Positions 54,877 to 63,100 of a stretch of DNA of 64,000 nt are shown piece by piece. The DNA lies in NCBI GenBank assembly GCA_963808775.1, contig CAWEGR010000005.1, positions 868,001 to 932,000 of the forward strand, read 5' to 3'. The translations under genes were made by a program, and so were the position numbers. The notes below the pieces were generated by a model. The model did no database searches. It was given only the letters and a program-made list of their open reading frames with translations, and had not been told where the DNA came from. Numbering within the stretch: the first letter of the stretch is position 1; the number at the start of each line of letters is the position of its first letter. Source of the stretch: JACVRW01 sp963808775. Lineage in GTDB: Bacteria > Actinomycetota > Thermoleophilia > Solirubrobacterales > Thermoleophilaceae.

Positions 54877-55107
54877 ATGGAGGCAGGTCAGCGGGTGTGC
54901 CCCCGATGCGGGTCGCCGGCAGGGCAGGACCCGTTCTGCTCTCGCTGTGGGTTGAACCTCTCCGAGCTTCCCTCGCTCCAGACGCGCCAGGAGTGGGAAG
55001 CGAACCAAGGGGGAGCGTATGCGCAGGCCCAGGCGGCAATGCCATCGCCTGACCAGCGAAGGTGGCTCCTGGAGCAGGTGCTCGCGCAGGAGATAAAGCC
55101 GTGGTAG
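54877..55107 (+). CDS. Small zinc-ribbon protein, probable N-terminal part of a frameshifted membrane protein
   Basis: 76 residues with a double CxxC zinc ribbon (VCPRCGSPAGQDPFCSRCGL) followed by ELPSLQTRQEWEANQGGAYA. The frame ends at a TAG. In the next frames there follow LHAILSVITLGLWLTAWLWK, a transmembrane helix, and then GARNERFGIRIDEHGWVYRL (55211-55438). Zinc-ribbon plus transmembrane helix plus small C-terminal domain is a common actinobacterial layout, so these may be one gene with frameshifts. Function unknown. Confidence 0.6.
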   Translation: MEAGQRVCPRCGSPAGQDPFCSRCGLNLSELPSLQTRQEWEANQGGAYAQAQAAMPSPDQRRWLLEQVLAQEIKPW

Positions 55108-55210
55108 AAGCCGCTCCATCGCAGCGAATACGAGGCCATCTATTGCCCCCAGCCTCACCACACCTCCATGCCATCTTGTCAGTGATCACTCTCGGCCTCT
55201 GGCTCACGGC

Positions 55211-55438
55211 ATGGCTGTGGAAGACGTCGGGGCGAGGAACGAGAGATTTGGGATTAGAATTGACGAGCACGGATGGGTGTATCGGCTCAGAGGCAGTCAG
55301 GGACAGCCGTGGGGCTGGCCACAGGCGTTACCCCACGGAATCACTCCACCGCCCGGTTTGGCCATAGCTGCACCACCACCAGCACCCGGTGCCTTCGCCG
55401 CGTTCGATCAGGCGAGAGCCGAGCGGCGAGCCGAGTAA
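55211..55438 (+). CDS. Probable C-terminal continuation of the zinc-ribbon membrane protein
   Basis: 75-codon frame: ARNERFGIRIDEHGWVYRLR, then a Pro-rich end (PPPGLAIAAPPPAPG). The sequence upstream in another frame encodes the transmembrane helix. Read as a fragment of the preceding gene rather than an independent protein; the ATG at 55211 is then internal. 55439-55678 contains no convincing gene. Confidence 0.35.
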   Translation: MAVEDVGARNERFGIRIDEHGWVYRLRGSQGQPWGWPQALPHGITPPPGLAIAAPPPAPGAFAAFDQARAERRAE

Positions 55439-55678
55439 TCAAGGATGAGCAGGTCGAAGAAGTAGGCAAGGCCTCACTCTTGGACAGCCAGCAGAACCGT
55501 GACAGGGGTAATGCGACGCTGTACTGCGACGCCGGGTGGTGCCGTCGTCGGACGTGTCTGCGGTGAGGCGTCGGCTCGCTCTTCGGGGTCGGGCAGGCGC
55601 ACTCGCCAAGAGCCGTCCGAAGCAAGACGCACCATCCAAGCAGCAGACACCTCTAACCTGAAAGGGGGAGCACCACAG

Positions 55679-55920
55679 ATGGATGTTGAACGCACTCGAC
55701 GAGCCCAGGTCGCTCTAGCCTGGCTCGCCGCGATACACGACCTCAAGCCGGTCCGACAGGTACGACAACGAGGCGGGGCCTGACGGCTACCCGATCGGGA
55801 TGCCAGACGAGGAGAAGGCTCGCGACCTAGAGATAGAGGAGACAGAGTACGCCACAGACGCCAGGAACGCGACAGATCCCGCCCACTCCGGGTGGGCGCG
55901 GGCACAGGTGGCACGTTGTC
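55679..55920 (+). pseudogene. Phage-like small protein gene, frameshifted
   Basis: ATG 55679 has the best ribosome-binding site of the island (AAAGGGGGAG, 8 bases upstream). It encodes MDVERTRRAQVALAWLAAIH, then after one inserted base continues RYDNEAGPDGYPIGMPDEEK and DLEIEETEYATDARNATDPA in the next frame. Sense-like coding fades after about 55920. Acidic, helical, no family recognised. It is the first gene of a plus-strand run of broken small genes up to about 60369. Confidence 0.4.
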
Positions 55921-56086
55921 GCGGGGAGCGCAGTAGCCTCGGCACGCACGGACATTCAGGGAGAGCGCCACGTAGTGCAAGCAACGCCCGTAGCCGCGGA
56001 TCGCGCCGGACGTCGAGCCCGACCCGCGCCGGCGCGGACGACGACCCAGGCGAACCTGAGCGCCCCGGTACTGACAGCTCACGGGC

Positions 56087-56257
56087 TGTGACAAGACGGC
56101 GCGGCGGAAGTACTGCACAGACGAGCACGCCGACCTCCATCGCCAGTGGCGGAAGAGTGAGCGGGATCGCGCAGAGCAGCCCGAAGGTCTCACGTAGCAC
56201 GGCAAGTACAAGGTACGTCCCGGTGAGCTAGAGCCGCTACGAGACCTCCTGCTCTGA
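56087..56257 (+). pseudogene. Cys/His-containing phage-like protein fragment with internal TAG
   Basis: One frame reads CDKTARRKYCTDEHADLHRQ, then WRKSERDRAEQPEGLT, an in-frame TAG at about 56201, and KYKVRPGELEPLRDLL to a TGA. The C-x8-C/H pattern looks like half of a small treble-clef or zinc-ribbon module, as in the protein at 59921. The TAG could be an error or real decay. Confidence 0.3.
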
Positions 56258-56260
56258 GGC

Positions 56261-56778
56261 TGCAACGGCAGCCACATAGGAGAGGTCCACTGCTACAAGT
56301 GCGGCAGGTGGCGTGCATGGTGTAAGGCGGACAAGGCGCGAGACGCCGAGCTTGCCGCTTCCGCCGCGCAGCGCACGACGCGCTGCGCGACCTCCGGGTG
56401 TCGGCATGAGGCCGCGATCTCGCAACACTCGCCGAGAGGCGCCAGCGGATGCGCGAACTCGCACGGGCCGACCGGGCGCTGTACTGACCGCTACCGCTCC
56501 GACGAGGAGTTCCTGTACGCCGTGGACGAGTACTGGGGCCGCGACGGCTACGTGACGCCGCGGACGGCAGTGTACACGTCGCGTGCTGCCAGTAGTGCAG
56601 ACCACGCTCGGAGCCGTCCTGGATGCGCTACCAGATCGTAGTAGGTGACAACGCCGCGGGCGGGTGGACCTGCTTCCCCACATGCGGCTGCTCGCCGACC
56701 TCGATCGAGAAGGCGCTGCTCGAGGCGGAGCGGCGAAGGCTCGTCTCAGAGATCGCTGATCTGGGGGAGGCGGCATGA
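56261..56778 (+). pseudogene. Cys-rich phage-like protein remnant upstream of the AAA+ gene
   Basis: Frame 2 reads GCNGSHIGEVHCYKCGRWRA with a CxxC pair and later RYRSDEEFLYAVDEYWGRDG, stopping at 56641. Another frame continues VGDNAAGGWTCFPTCGCSP, then SIEKALLEAERRRLVSEIAD, and ends in a TGA overlapping the next ATG (ATGA at 56775). That overlap indicates the genuine 3' end of an operonic gene. No family recognised; the Cys motifs suggest zinc binding. Confidence 0.35.
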
Positions 56779-57948
56779 ACGCGCTCGAGAACACGCTCGC
56801 CGCGTACAGGAAGTGGCTGCACATGCCCGACGAGCGCACCTGCTGGCGATCTCGGCACGATAGCCGCGAACCGGCTCGAGGGCGACCCAGTCTGGCTGCT
56901 CGTGGTCGGGCCGCCCGGTGGAGGAAAGTACGAGCAGCTCCAAGGTGCGGCCGGTCTGCCGGACGTACACCCGGCCGCGACGATCACCGAGGCCGCGCTG
57001 CTCTCCGGCAGCCCGAAGCGGGAGCACGGCGAGGGAGCGAAGGGCGGACTGCTCCGCCAGATCGGCGACTTCGGGATCATCGCTCTGCAAGGACTTCGGA
57101 GAGAGTGCTGTAGATGCACAGGGACGGCCGGGCGCAAGTCCTCGCCGCCCTCCGCGAGATCTACGACGGCTCGTGGACTCGCCACGTCGGCACGGACGGT
57201 GGCAAGACTCTCCACTGGGAAGGCAAGGTTGGGCTGATCGCCGGGGTCACCCCGACGATCGACCGACACCACGCCGTGATGGGAGTCGATGGGCGAGCGA
57301 TTCGTTTTGTTCCGCCTCCCCGAGATCGACGCTGACGAGCACGCGCGCCGCGCTCTCGAGCACGGGGGCCGCGAACGTGAGATGCGCGCCGAGCTCGGCC
57401 AGTCGGTACAGGACCTGTTCGCGGCAGGGTATGGCCGGCCCACGCGGCGTCACCCTGACGAGCGAGACCGCCTGATCGCGCTCGCGACGCTCGTGGTGCG
57501 GTGCAGGAGCGCGGTCGAGCGGGACGGCTACACGCCGCGAGATCGAGCTGATACCGGAACCCGAAGCGCCGACCCGGCTCGCCGTCGTGCTCCAACGCCT
57601 CCTCGCCGGTCTCGACGCGATCGGGGTCGACGCGCGAGACCGCCTGGTCCGTCGTCGCAAAGGCCGCGCTCGACTCCATCCCCGCGATACGGCTCGCCGC
57701 TCTGCACGTCTTGCAGGACGCGGACGGGCCGCTCACGACGAATCTCGGTGGCAGAGCAGGTACGGTACCCGCGTGCAGAACAGGAGGCGAGCGCTCGAGG
57801 ACCTGACCGCGCACCGGCTTGTGCTCAGGGCGAAGCAGGGCAAGGGGCAAGCGGACACCTGGACGCTCACCAAATGGGCTTCGGAGCGCCTCGCAGCAAC
57901 CGATGTAGAAATGTCAGAAGGGGGCTATTTCTTCTACTCTCTGTATAG
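56775..57948 (+). pseudogene. Prophage-type AAA+ ATPase with C-terminal winged helix, broken by many frameshifts
   Basis: Pieced together from successive frames. NALENTLAAYRKWLHMPDE leads to a Walker A-like VGPPGGGKYEQLQ, where Tyr replaces the expected Thr/Ser after Lys; then ATITEAALLSGSPKREHGEG, KGGLLRQIGDFGIIAL, CKDFGES, AQVLAALREIYDGSWTRHVG, GGKTLHWEGKVGLIAGVTPT, MGERFVLFRLPEIDADEHAR and a C-terminal winged helix (ALEDLTAHRLVLRAKQGKGQ). I recall this ATPase family from actinobacterial prophages and integrative elements, often misnamed ArsR regulators. Most frame changes match single-base insertions. The ATG overlaps the preceding stop. Confidence 0.6.
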
Positions 57949-57985
57949 AAGAAGACAAATCGGGAACGGTACCAGGGGGCGCGGC

Positions 57986-58164
57986 ATGACGCTCCAGAAG
58001 GTGCGCTCGCAGATCTCCGCGATAGCGCTGCTAGAACCAGAGGCCGCGGCATCTCTCGGTCTCGGAGCCACGTTCTTCCGAGAGCACGTAGCGCTAGATC
58101 TCGCGTGATCTGGCTCGCGGAAAGAGTGCTCTACCCAACGGCAGAGCTCGAGCGCTGGGCCTAG
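57986..58164 (+). pseudogene. Excisionase-like helix-turn-helix protein 1, one frameshift
   Basis: MTLQKVRSQISAIALLEPEA, then ASLGLGATFFREHVALDL, and after one inserted base near 58103 RVIWLAERVLYPTAELERWA to a TAG. The pattern 'ATFFREHV...VLYPTAELERW' is that of small MerR/excisionase-type DNA-binding proteins (helix-turn-helix then a wing). Such proteins direct excision or repress early genes in mobile elements. Confidence 0.55.
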
Positions 58165-58231
58165 CGTCATGGCAGCGCGAACGGTGACAGGGCCTATAGG
58201 AAGATGAATAGATGCGCGCAGACGCTCCAAC

Positions 58232-58344
58232 ATGACACTGGCTGACCGTGGCCGAGGTAGCCGAGCGGATCGGCTGCTCGGCCTGACACGGTACGCCGCT
58301 GGATCTCGAACGGCCAGCTCTCGGCAGCTAGGCACGGTGGCTAG
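58232..58344 (+). pseudogene. Excisionase-like helix-turn-helix protein 2, frameshifted
   Basis: Across two frames: WLTVAEVAERIGCS, then PDTVRRWISNGQLSAARHGG to TAG. This is a textbook MerR-like excisionase motif (helix, turn, 'TVRRWI' recognition helix, wing). One extra G near 58289 separates the halves. The coding length of only about 36 residues is short; it probably ends early or lacks its C-terminus. Confidence 0.55.
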
Positions 58345-58586
58345 AACAGCGCGCTGAGTGTGAGCGGTGTCGGCGCTCGAAGACTCTCGAGACGCTGCGC
58401 AGTCGCCGGGAGGCCCGACACATGAGCACGCCGCAGGCGCGGTGCGCAGGCCGCGGAGAGCGGCCAGCAGTGCCGCAAACGGAATCTGGCTGATCGCAGA
58501 CCGGCAGGAGCGCTGCGAGCCCTGGCATCGCCGCTGCGCGAGAGGCTCGGACTTTCACGGACCAGCAACCACCAGGAGAACCCGAA

Positions 58587-58922
58587 ATGACGACGGCTAC
58601 CAGCACGAACCCCAAAGCGAAGCTCGAGGAGGCCGAGAAGCAGCTCGCAGAGGCCTGCCGGAACAGGGCGAAGCGCGGAGAGGAATACAGCGCCTGGGAC
58701 GCTAGACCTTCAACGCGCAGAAGAGGAGCTCAACTGATCGCCGCCACGGACCCCGACCAGTTCGACGGCGCCGGCCAGCGAAGCCGAAGAGCAGGGCAGC
58801 GGAACTTAGCGGAGAAGCTCGACCAAGACGGCTCGTCACGGTGGCCGCAGATCCTCGAGGCAGCTGACCGCCAGGTAGTCGCCGCCGAGGGCGAAGCGAA
58901 AAGAGGCTCACCGCGGACCTAG
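58587..58922 (+). pseudogene. Phage-like coiled-coil protein, frameshifted
   Basis: A strong start (GAGAACCCGAAATG) gives MTTATSTNPKAKLEEAEKQL, then AEACRNRAKRGEEYSAWDAR, a helical, charged protein. The downstream frame returns in pieces: SRWPQILEAADRQVVAAEGE, and, past the end of this frame, TADLAVDLATDIYRAGEDRL (to about 58990) and DQLIEELDAVLSGVAEINQV. The likely original length is near 180 residues. Similar small coiled-coil proteins occur upstream of capsid genes; no specific function is assigned. 58345-58586 holds only a possible Cys-containing small frame (GIWLIADRQERCEPWHRRCA). Confidence 0.4.
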
Positions 58923-59540
58923 CCGTCGATCTCGCGACGGACATCTACCGCGCGGGCGAAGACCGACTCATCGGGTCTGTCAGTCCCCGCTGTGCGACCA
59001 GCTCATAGAGGAGCTAGACGCGGTGCTCAGCGGAGTCGCGGAGATCAACCAGGTCGTGCGGTGTTGAGAGGGCCGCATCGACGGACGCTCAACCGTCATC
59101 GACCCGAGGCTGGCGGCTCTGCGTGACGCGCTCCTGCCGCACGCCACGTTCAAGACGGCGCACGGAACGTCATCTTGACACCGCTCGTCGGGGAGGAGCC
59201 CCCCGTAGTCGAGCCAGCGCAGGTGGCTGGATAGGGCAGAACGTGAGAAGGCACAACGCCTCGGACGACCAGCCCGACAAGGTAGAGCTCAAGCGATGAG
59301 CGAAACAGGACGACTTCGTCCGCCAGGTACAGGCGATGTTCGGCACAGGTACGACCGAGGAGCCGCAAGACGAGCGATGCAGATACTTCATAGCTCGTCG
59401 AGAACGCTTCTGCTGAATCAACAGAACCGTACAAGCCGGAGGAGCTGACGGACGCGGAGCTCGCCGCCACGCTGCTCGGCACCTAAGACGGCGCACATCG
59501 AGCTGCTGCGCATCCTCCACGAGGGATGGGAGGACCTCTG
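58923..59540 (+). other. Broken coding sequence of phage-like character
   Basis: No intact gene. Sense-like pieces on the plus strand are DPRLAALRDALLPHATFKT near 59103-59155 (end of the coiled-coil gene), AKQDDFVRQVQAMFGTGTTE near 59297-59360 after an in-frame TGA, and EPYKPEELTDAELAATLLGT followed, one frame later, by KTAHIELLRILHEGWEDL ending at 59540. The last two probably belong to one small gene directly upstream of the frame at 59541. Confidence 0.4.
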
Positions 59541-59732
59541 ATGGGCGGTCTCGTCAGGTGCACCAGCACAGCCAGGCTGCGGCATATCTCACTCAGCTCG
59601 GGCGGGTATGCGAACTACTGCCGCCAGGCAGCAGAGGAAAACGTTAGTCGGACTAACGATTTGGTCGACGCCTCGGACTGGCGTCCACCCACACAGCCGG
59701 CACACCGACAGCGGAAGCCGAGGAACCGATGA
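59541..59732 (+). CDS. Small hypothetical protein in the phage-like run
   Basis: 63 residues: MGGLVRCTSTARLRHISLSS, GGYANYCRQAAEENVSRTND and a basic Pro-rich end. It begins immediately after the stop of the preceding fragment (TGATG arrangement). Unbroken, but no family recognised. 59733-59920 is non-coding and contains TTGACT (59821) and TATATT (59884) elements that may drive the next gene. Confidence 0.4.
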   Translation: MGGLVRCTSTARLRHISLSSGGYANYCRQAAEENVSRTNDLVDASDWRPPTQPAHRQRKPRNR

Positions 59733-59920
59733 CCAAGGTGGGGGGCGAACTGGGTCTCGCTCTCGCTAGGAACCGTTAGAGGGGGCGTATCGGGTTCTGT
59801 ACGCATACTGGGTGCGCGTCTTGACTTGGGGGGTAACACAAAGACGTCTTCACGAAAGATCGCTGATGTGGGTCGCTGGGAGTTATATTTTCGACGTTCG
59901 TAGAACTGTTCGGTGTCGCG

Positions 59921-60250
59921 ATGGTGAAAAAGGCCTGTGCTTTGGACGGCTGCGACAGGGTCGTGGGCCTCCGAAGCGGCGGGGCGGGACGCCGAAACGC
60001 TTCTGCTAGCGAGCGCTGTCGGCGCATCTCGGAGCATCGTCGCTACCGCACGCGCCACACGGAGCTCGCGACTTGCAAGCGCGAAGGGTGCGGGGTGACG
60101 TTCGAGCGTGCGACGACTTCGAAGCGGCTGCAGGTGTTCTGCTGCCTCGACTGTCAGGCCCTCTCGCGTTCCCTCGAGTACAGGGCGCGTCCGGACATCA
60201 AGGCCGGCCTCGCTAGAGCTCGCCAAGCAAGGAAACGCGCTGCACGATGA
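59921..60250 (+). CDS. Double Cys-pair (treble-clef-like) small protein, probably frameshifted at the N-terminus
   Basis: 109 residues. The first module is MVKKACALDGCDRVVGLR; its second Cys pair is visible only in the next frame (GTPKRFC, then SERCRR back in frame), giving C-x4-C...FC-x3-C. The second module is complete: ATCKREGCGVTFERATTSKR, then QVFCCLDCQALSRSLEYRA. Two repeated zinc modules with basic flanks suggest nucleic-acid binding. The 3' end overlaps the next ATG by 4 bases. Confidence 0.45.
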   Translation: MVKKACALDGCDRVVGLRSGGAGRRNASASERCRRISEHRRYRTRHTELATCKREGCGVTFERATTSKRLQVFCCLDCQALSRSLEYRARPDIKAGLARARQARKRAAR

Positions 60251-60369
60251 GCTGGAACTACGTCGATCGCGACAACGACCGCATCGTGAAAGGCGCGTTC
60301 GCCGACACGATCGCCGAGATCGAACGCAAGGCCGCCGAGCCGATCCGGGTAAATAGCTTAGAGTGCTGA
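60247..60369 (+). pseudogene. N-terminal remnant of an HK97-type prohead protease
   Basis: 40 codons: MSWNYVDRDNDRIVKGAFAD, TIAEIERKAAEPIRVNSLEC. The pattern 'D-x-D-x-D-R-I-V-x-GAF-x-x-TI' is how HK97-family prohead (capsid maturation) proteases begin; the catalytic His and Ser regions, which should follow over about 130 more residues, are missing. It stops 6 bases before the last SnoaL-like gene of the minus-strand array, so the gene was truncated or the sequence is joined here. The assignment rests on a short motif. Confidence 0.45.
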
Positions 60370-60375
60370 ACTGAT

Positions 60376-60787
60376 CTATTCTCGCAGCTCGGCGGCTTCG
60401 AGCGCGTCGGCTCTGTCTCGGAATACCTCACGGTGGGCTGTCTTGCCGTCTCGGAACCAGTGGATTTGACAGGCATGTAGTTCAGTGTCGACGCCGCTGA
60501 GCTCGCCCGCGTGCCGTGATATCGAGGCCGACGACGATCTGGTCATCGGCGGCTTCGATCATCTCCGCGATCGCGACGTGGGCTGTATTCGACAGGTTTC
60601 GGTTATCGCGGCGAACCACTGTCGAAGCTCGTCTCTGCCGCGATACATCCGAAAGCGCTCGGTATAGAACATCGCGTCTTCGCCACCGATGTCTCGGCTG
60701 CGCGGTGTGCAACGAACCCTTCGGCGTCTCCTCGGTTGAAAGCCGCAACAGCCGCGCCGCACGGATCTCCACATTCTCCTGCGACAT
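60376..60787 (-). pseudogene. SnoaL-like (NTF2-fold) protein, array copy 5, frameshifted
   Basis: Starts MSQENVEI at ATG 60787 and ends HWFRDGKTAHREVFRDRADA, LEAAELRE-TAG at 60376. The middle is recovered from other frames: MFYTERFRMYRGRDELRQWF, typical of the SnoaL helix-to-strand region, and EMIEAADDQIVVGLDITARG. At least three frame changes. SnoaL-like proteins use a cone-shaped alpha+beta fold to bind small hydrophobic molecules or act as isomerases; substrates here are unknown. Confidence 0.7.
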
Positions 60788-60790
60788 CGC

Positions 60791-61216
60791 CTACTCCCGC
60801 AGCCCGACGGCTTCGAGGGCCTGCGAGCGGTCCCGATAAACATGCATGGACACGGCGCGGCCGCCGCGAATCGTCCAGACATGCGTGGTCTCACGCTCGA
60901 TAGGCACGCCGCTCGCCCCGCCCTCAGCAAGGATGCGCACGAACACGACGACGCGCTCGCCAGCATCGACGAAGCGGTCCAGCTCAAACCGCCACTTGCC
61001 CCACGTATCGGCGAGCATGGCGAACATCTCTTCGACCCCGGCGCGTCCGCGGAACACCGGTTCGCCCTCGGGGTAGTCGGACGGCAAGCGGACCTCGAAC
61101 TGCTCATCCAGGTGATCGCGGAAAGCTCTATCCGCCGCATCAGCATCGACGTTGAGGAAGGCGTCGCCTCCCAGCCCGTACAGCGAGCGGACAACCTCCA
61201 CGTTCTCCTGCGACAT
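60791..61216 (-). CDS. SnoaL-like (NTF2-fold) protein, array copy 4, intact
   Basis: The only unbroken copy, 141 residues: MSQENVEVVRSLYGLGGDAF, DHLDEQFEVRLPSDYPEGEP, RAGVEEMFAMLADTWGKWRF, FVDAGERVVVFVRILAEGGA, and RETTHVWTIRGGRAVSMHVY, ending RSQALEAVGLRE. The order helix-helix-strand-strand with 'VGxxRGRAGVEE' and 'HVWTIRGGRA' is the SnoaL-like/NTF2 pattern. A ribosome-binding site GGGAG lies inside the last codons of the upstream copy, 6 bases before this ATG. Confidence 0.85.
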   Translation of the reverse strand: MSQENVEVVRSLYGLGGDAFLNVDADAADRAFRDHLDEQFEVRLPSDYPEGEPVFRGRAGVEEMFAMLADTWGKWRFELDRFVDAGERVVVFVRILAEGGASGVPIERETTHVWTIRGGRAVSMHVYRDRSQALEAVGLRE

Positions 61217-61219
61217 CGC

Positions 61220-61619
61220 CTACTCCCGCAGCCCCACGGCTTCGAGGGCATCGGCGTGATCCCGGAAGTACTCGACGAGGAAGAACTTGCCCTTGCGCAG
61301 GGTGTAGACGGCCGTTACTTCGAATCCAAAAGCAGGTCCGTGGCCTGTGCCACGCCAGATGAACCTCGCAACAACTCGGTCGCCAGCGTCGATGAAGTCG
61401 GTGATTGTTTCCGCTCCGTCGGAGTCCCAGGTCTCGCGCATTCGCCCAAACACGCGCATGACCGACTCCCGACCCACGTTTGGCTCCAGTCCCTGCAGCG
61501 AACCCTCGGCAGGGGCGCACGATCACGTCCGGATCGCACAGGTCGCGAAGGGCATCCATGTCCCCCGCGTTCCACGCCTCAAAGGAGGCTTTCACGACCT
61601 CCACGTTCTCCTGCGACAT
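61220..61619 (-). pseudogene. SnoaL-like protein, array copy 3, frameshifted
   Basis: Starts MSQENVEVVKASFEAWNAGD and MDALRDLCDPDVIVRPCRGF, then one inserted base moves it to MGRESVMRVFGRMRETWDSD, FIDAGDRVVARFIWRGTGHG, FEVTAVYTLRKGKFFLVEYF and the end HADALEAVGLRE-TAG. With one base removed the two parts join into a normal-length SnoaL-like protein (about 133 residues). Confidence 0.75.
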
Positions 61620-61622
61620 AGC

Positions 61623-62047
61623 CTACTCGCGCAGCCCCACGGCTTCGAGGGCTTTGGGCCGATAGTAGTAAATAGTCAAGTCGCAACAGCCTACACGTCG
61701 CGGAACGTACAGACATGGCATCGCCGCCTCGACGGGAACGCCGCTCGAGCTCCGTAAGAGAACTGAGTATGAGTAAACAGACGGAAGAACACGCGCTCGC
61801 TAGATGTCGAAGGACGCGCTCCAGATTCCATCTCGTAAGCGACTCCCAGTGATAGGCGAATTCGGCACAGCCACTAGTCACTCCCTAAACGAGCCGCGGT
61901 AGAAGTGTCGGCGTCGAGGAAATGATCGTGAACGAGATAAAAAGACCTCGGTGTACGGCGTCGCCAGGTCACCTAGACGGCGTCACAACTGTTACGGCGA
62001 AACGCGTAGATAGGGCCTCGCACGATCTCCACGTTCTCCTGCGACAT
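61623..62047 (-). pseudogene. SnoaL-like protein, array copy 2, degenerate
   Basis: Starts MSQENVEIVRGPIYAFRR at ATG 62047 and ends CDLTIYYYRPKALEAVGLRE-TAG at 61623. Its length (425 bases) almost equals that of the intact copy (426), so the unit is complete in extent, but the interior has several stops and frame changes and little recognisable motif. It is the most decayed copy. Confidence 0.6.
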
Positions 62048-62050
62048 CAC

Positions 62051-62455
62051 CTACTCCCGCAGCCCGAGGTCGCTGAGGGAGCGCTCACGGTCCCACCAGA
62101 GGACGAGTCTCGTCACCTTGCCGCTCTGAACATGGAAGAGGTTCGCCCCCTTCATGTGTATTTCCCCGACCTGCAGCCCGCTCGTCTTGCCGCGCACGCT
62201 GAAGTGCATAAGCACGAGCACTCGCTCATCATCGAGCACGCGGTACTCATCGGCTCGGCAGCGCAGTTCCTCAAAGGCGCTCAGCACTTCGCGCCACGTC
62301 TGTGCAGTCGCTGTCACTCCCAGTACAGCTTCAGGGTGCAGGGCCGTCGCGGCTTACCAACTCGATCTCGGGGTGCGCACACTCGGCAGAACTGAAGTCG
62401 CGACGCTCACACGCGCGAAGATAGAGCGGACTAAGTATACGTTCTCTTTAGACAT
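62051..62455 (-). pseudogene. SnoaL-like protein, array copy 1, frameshifted
   Basis: Starts MSKENVYLVRSIFARV at ATG 62455; the second half is unbroken: TATAQTWREVLSAFEELRCR, ADEYRVLDDERVLVLMHFSV, SGLQVGEIHMKGANLFHVQS, GKVTRLVLWWDRERSLSDLG and LRE-TAG. A middle piece in another frame (AECAHPEIELVSRDGPAP) is the usual 'hP-x-h-E-h' strand. First in transcription order; upstream of it the composition becomes AT-rich. Confidence 0.7.
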
Positions 62456-62917
62456 AGCATAAGACGAAATTGTATACACACGGGATATGGGTGGGTCGCC
62501 TAGTAGAGGATGATACGAAAAAAAAAGGGAAATATACTGCTTTGTAAGTCGCTATACGTAAAGCAGATGCACGAAAACCCTTACGCTAGGATACAGAGGA
62601 GAACGATGTATAGTAAGTTGGCTAGTTCACAGTAGAGCAAGTGAGAGCGTTGCGAGTATTACTACTTCTCCAATCCACGAGTGGATATCAGAAAGCGGAC
62701 CTCGAGAAATTCTTGAGTTAATCGTAAAAAGAGCAAAAGACTCGCTTGACTTATAGACCGCCTAGAAGAGCGAACATCGCGTAAAGATTCGAACGATGTA
62801 GATGTATCGACGGACCGAGAGCGCTAGATGTTGAAATAGAGCGCTATGGCGATATAGGTGCGACAGCGTTGACTGTGTAGGCGCGCTTTGTCTGCCGCTC
62901 CGCACATGTATGGCGTC
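62456..62917. other. AT-rich stretch without a convincing gene
   Basis: Composition differs sharply from both the core and the rest of the island, with an 11-base A run at about 62518-62528 and many stops in all frames. I see no RNA gene or ordered repeat. A 39-codon minus-strand frame at 62824-62943 (MLKRYSNAKTPYMCGAADKA) overlaps the next feature in another frame and is probably chance. It could be an origin or intergenic region of a mobile element. Confidence 0.5.
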
Positions 62918-63070
62918 TTAGCGTTGCTGTAGCGTTTGAGCATCACTTTGTTGGGTTATGAGATTTCTAGGTTGGGTTTGTGCATGTTCCGCAGAATGGC
63001 TGTAAGACTCTGCTAATATGTGGTAGTACGTTGCGTAACTGTTACTGAGTATCTCTGCGATGGCAATCAT
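62918..63070 (-). CDS. 50-residue hypothetical protein, unit 1 gene B
   Basis: ATG 63070 to TAA 62918, unbroken: MIAIAEILSNSYATYYHILA, ESYSHSAEHAQTQPRNLITQ and QSDAQTLQQR. The N-terminus matches a fragment in the neighbouring unit (KIAITESLRSGYAAY at 63340-63417), which supports real coding. Gln/His-rich C-terminus; no family recognised. Located 30 bases after the stop of the unit 1 gene A. Confidence 0.4.
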   Translation of the reverse strand: MIAIAEILSNSYATYYHILAESYSHSAEHAQTQPRNLITQQSDAQTLQQR

Positions 63071-63100
63071 CTCTATCTGGTAAGAGGTGTGATGAGCACT

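Noticed and set aside
55474..56277. 267-codon minus-strand frame in the island
   Set aside because: Arg/Ser-rich and motif-free, while the opposite strand has a good ribosome-binding site and sense-like pieces (55679 onward).
62824..62943. 39-codon frame MLKRYSNAKTPYMCGAADKA on the minus strand
   Set aside because: It overlaps the better-supported 62918-63070 frame in another phase and has no paralogue in the second repeat unit.
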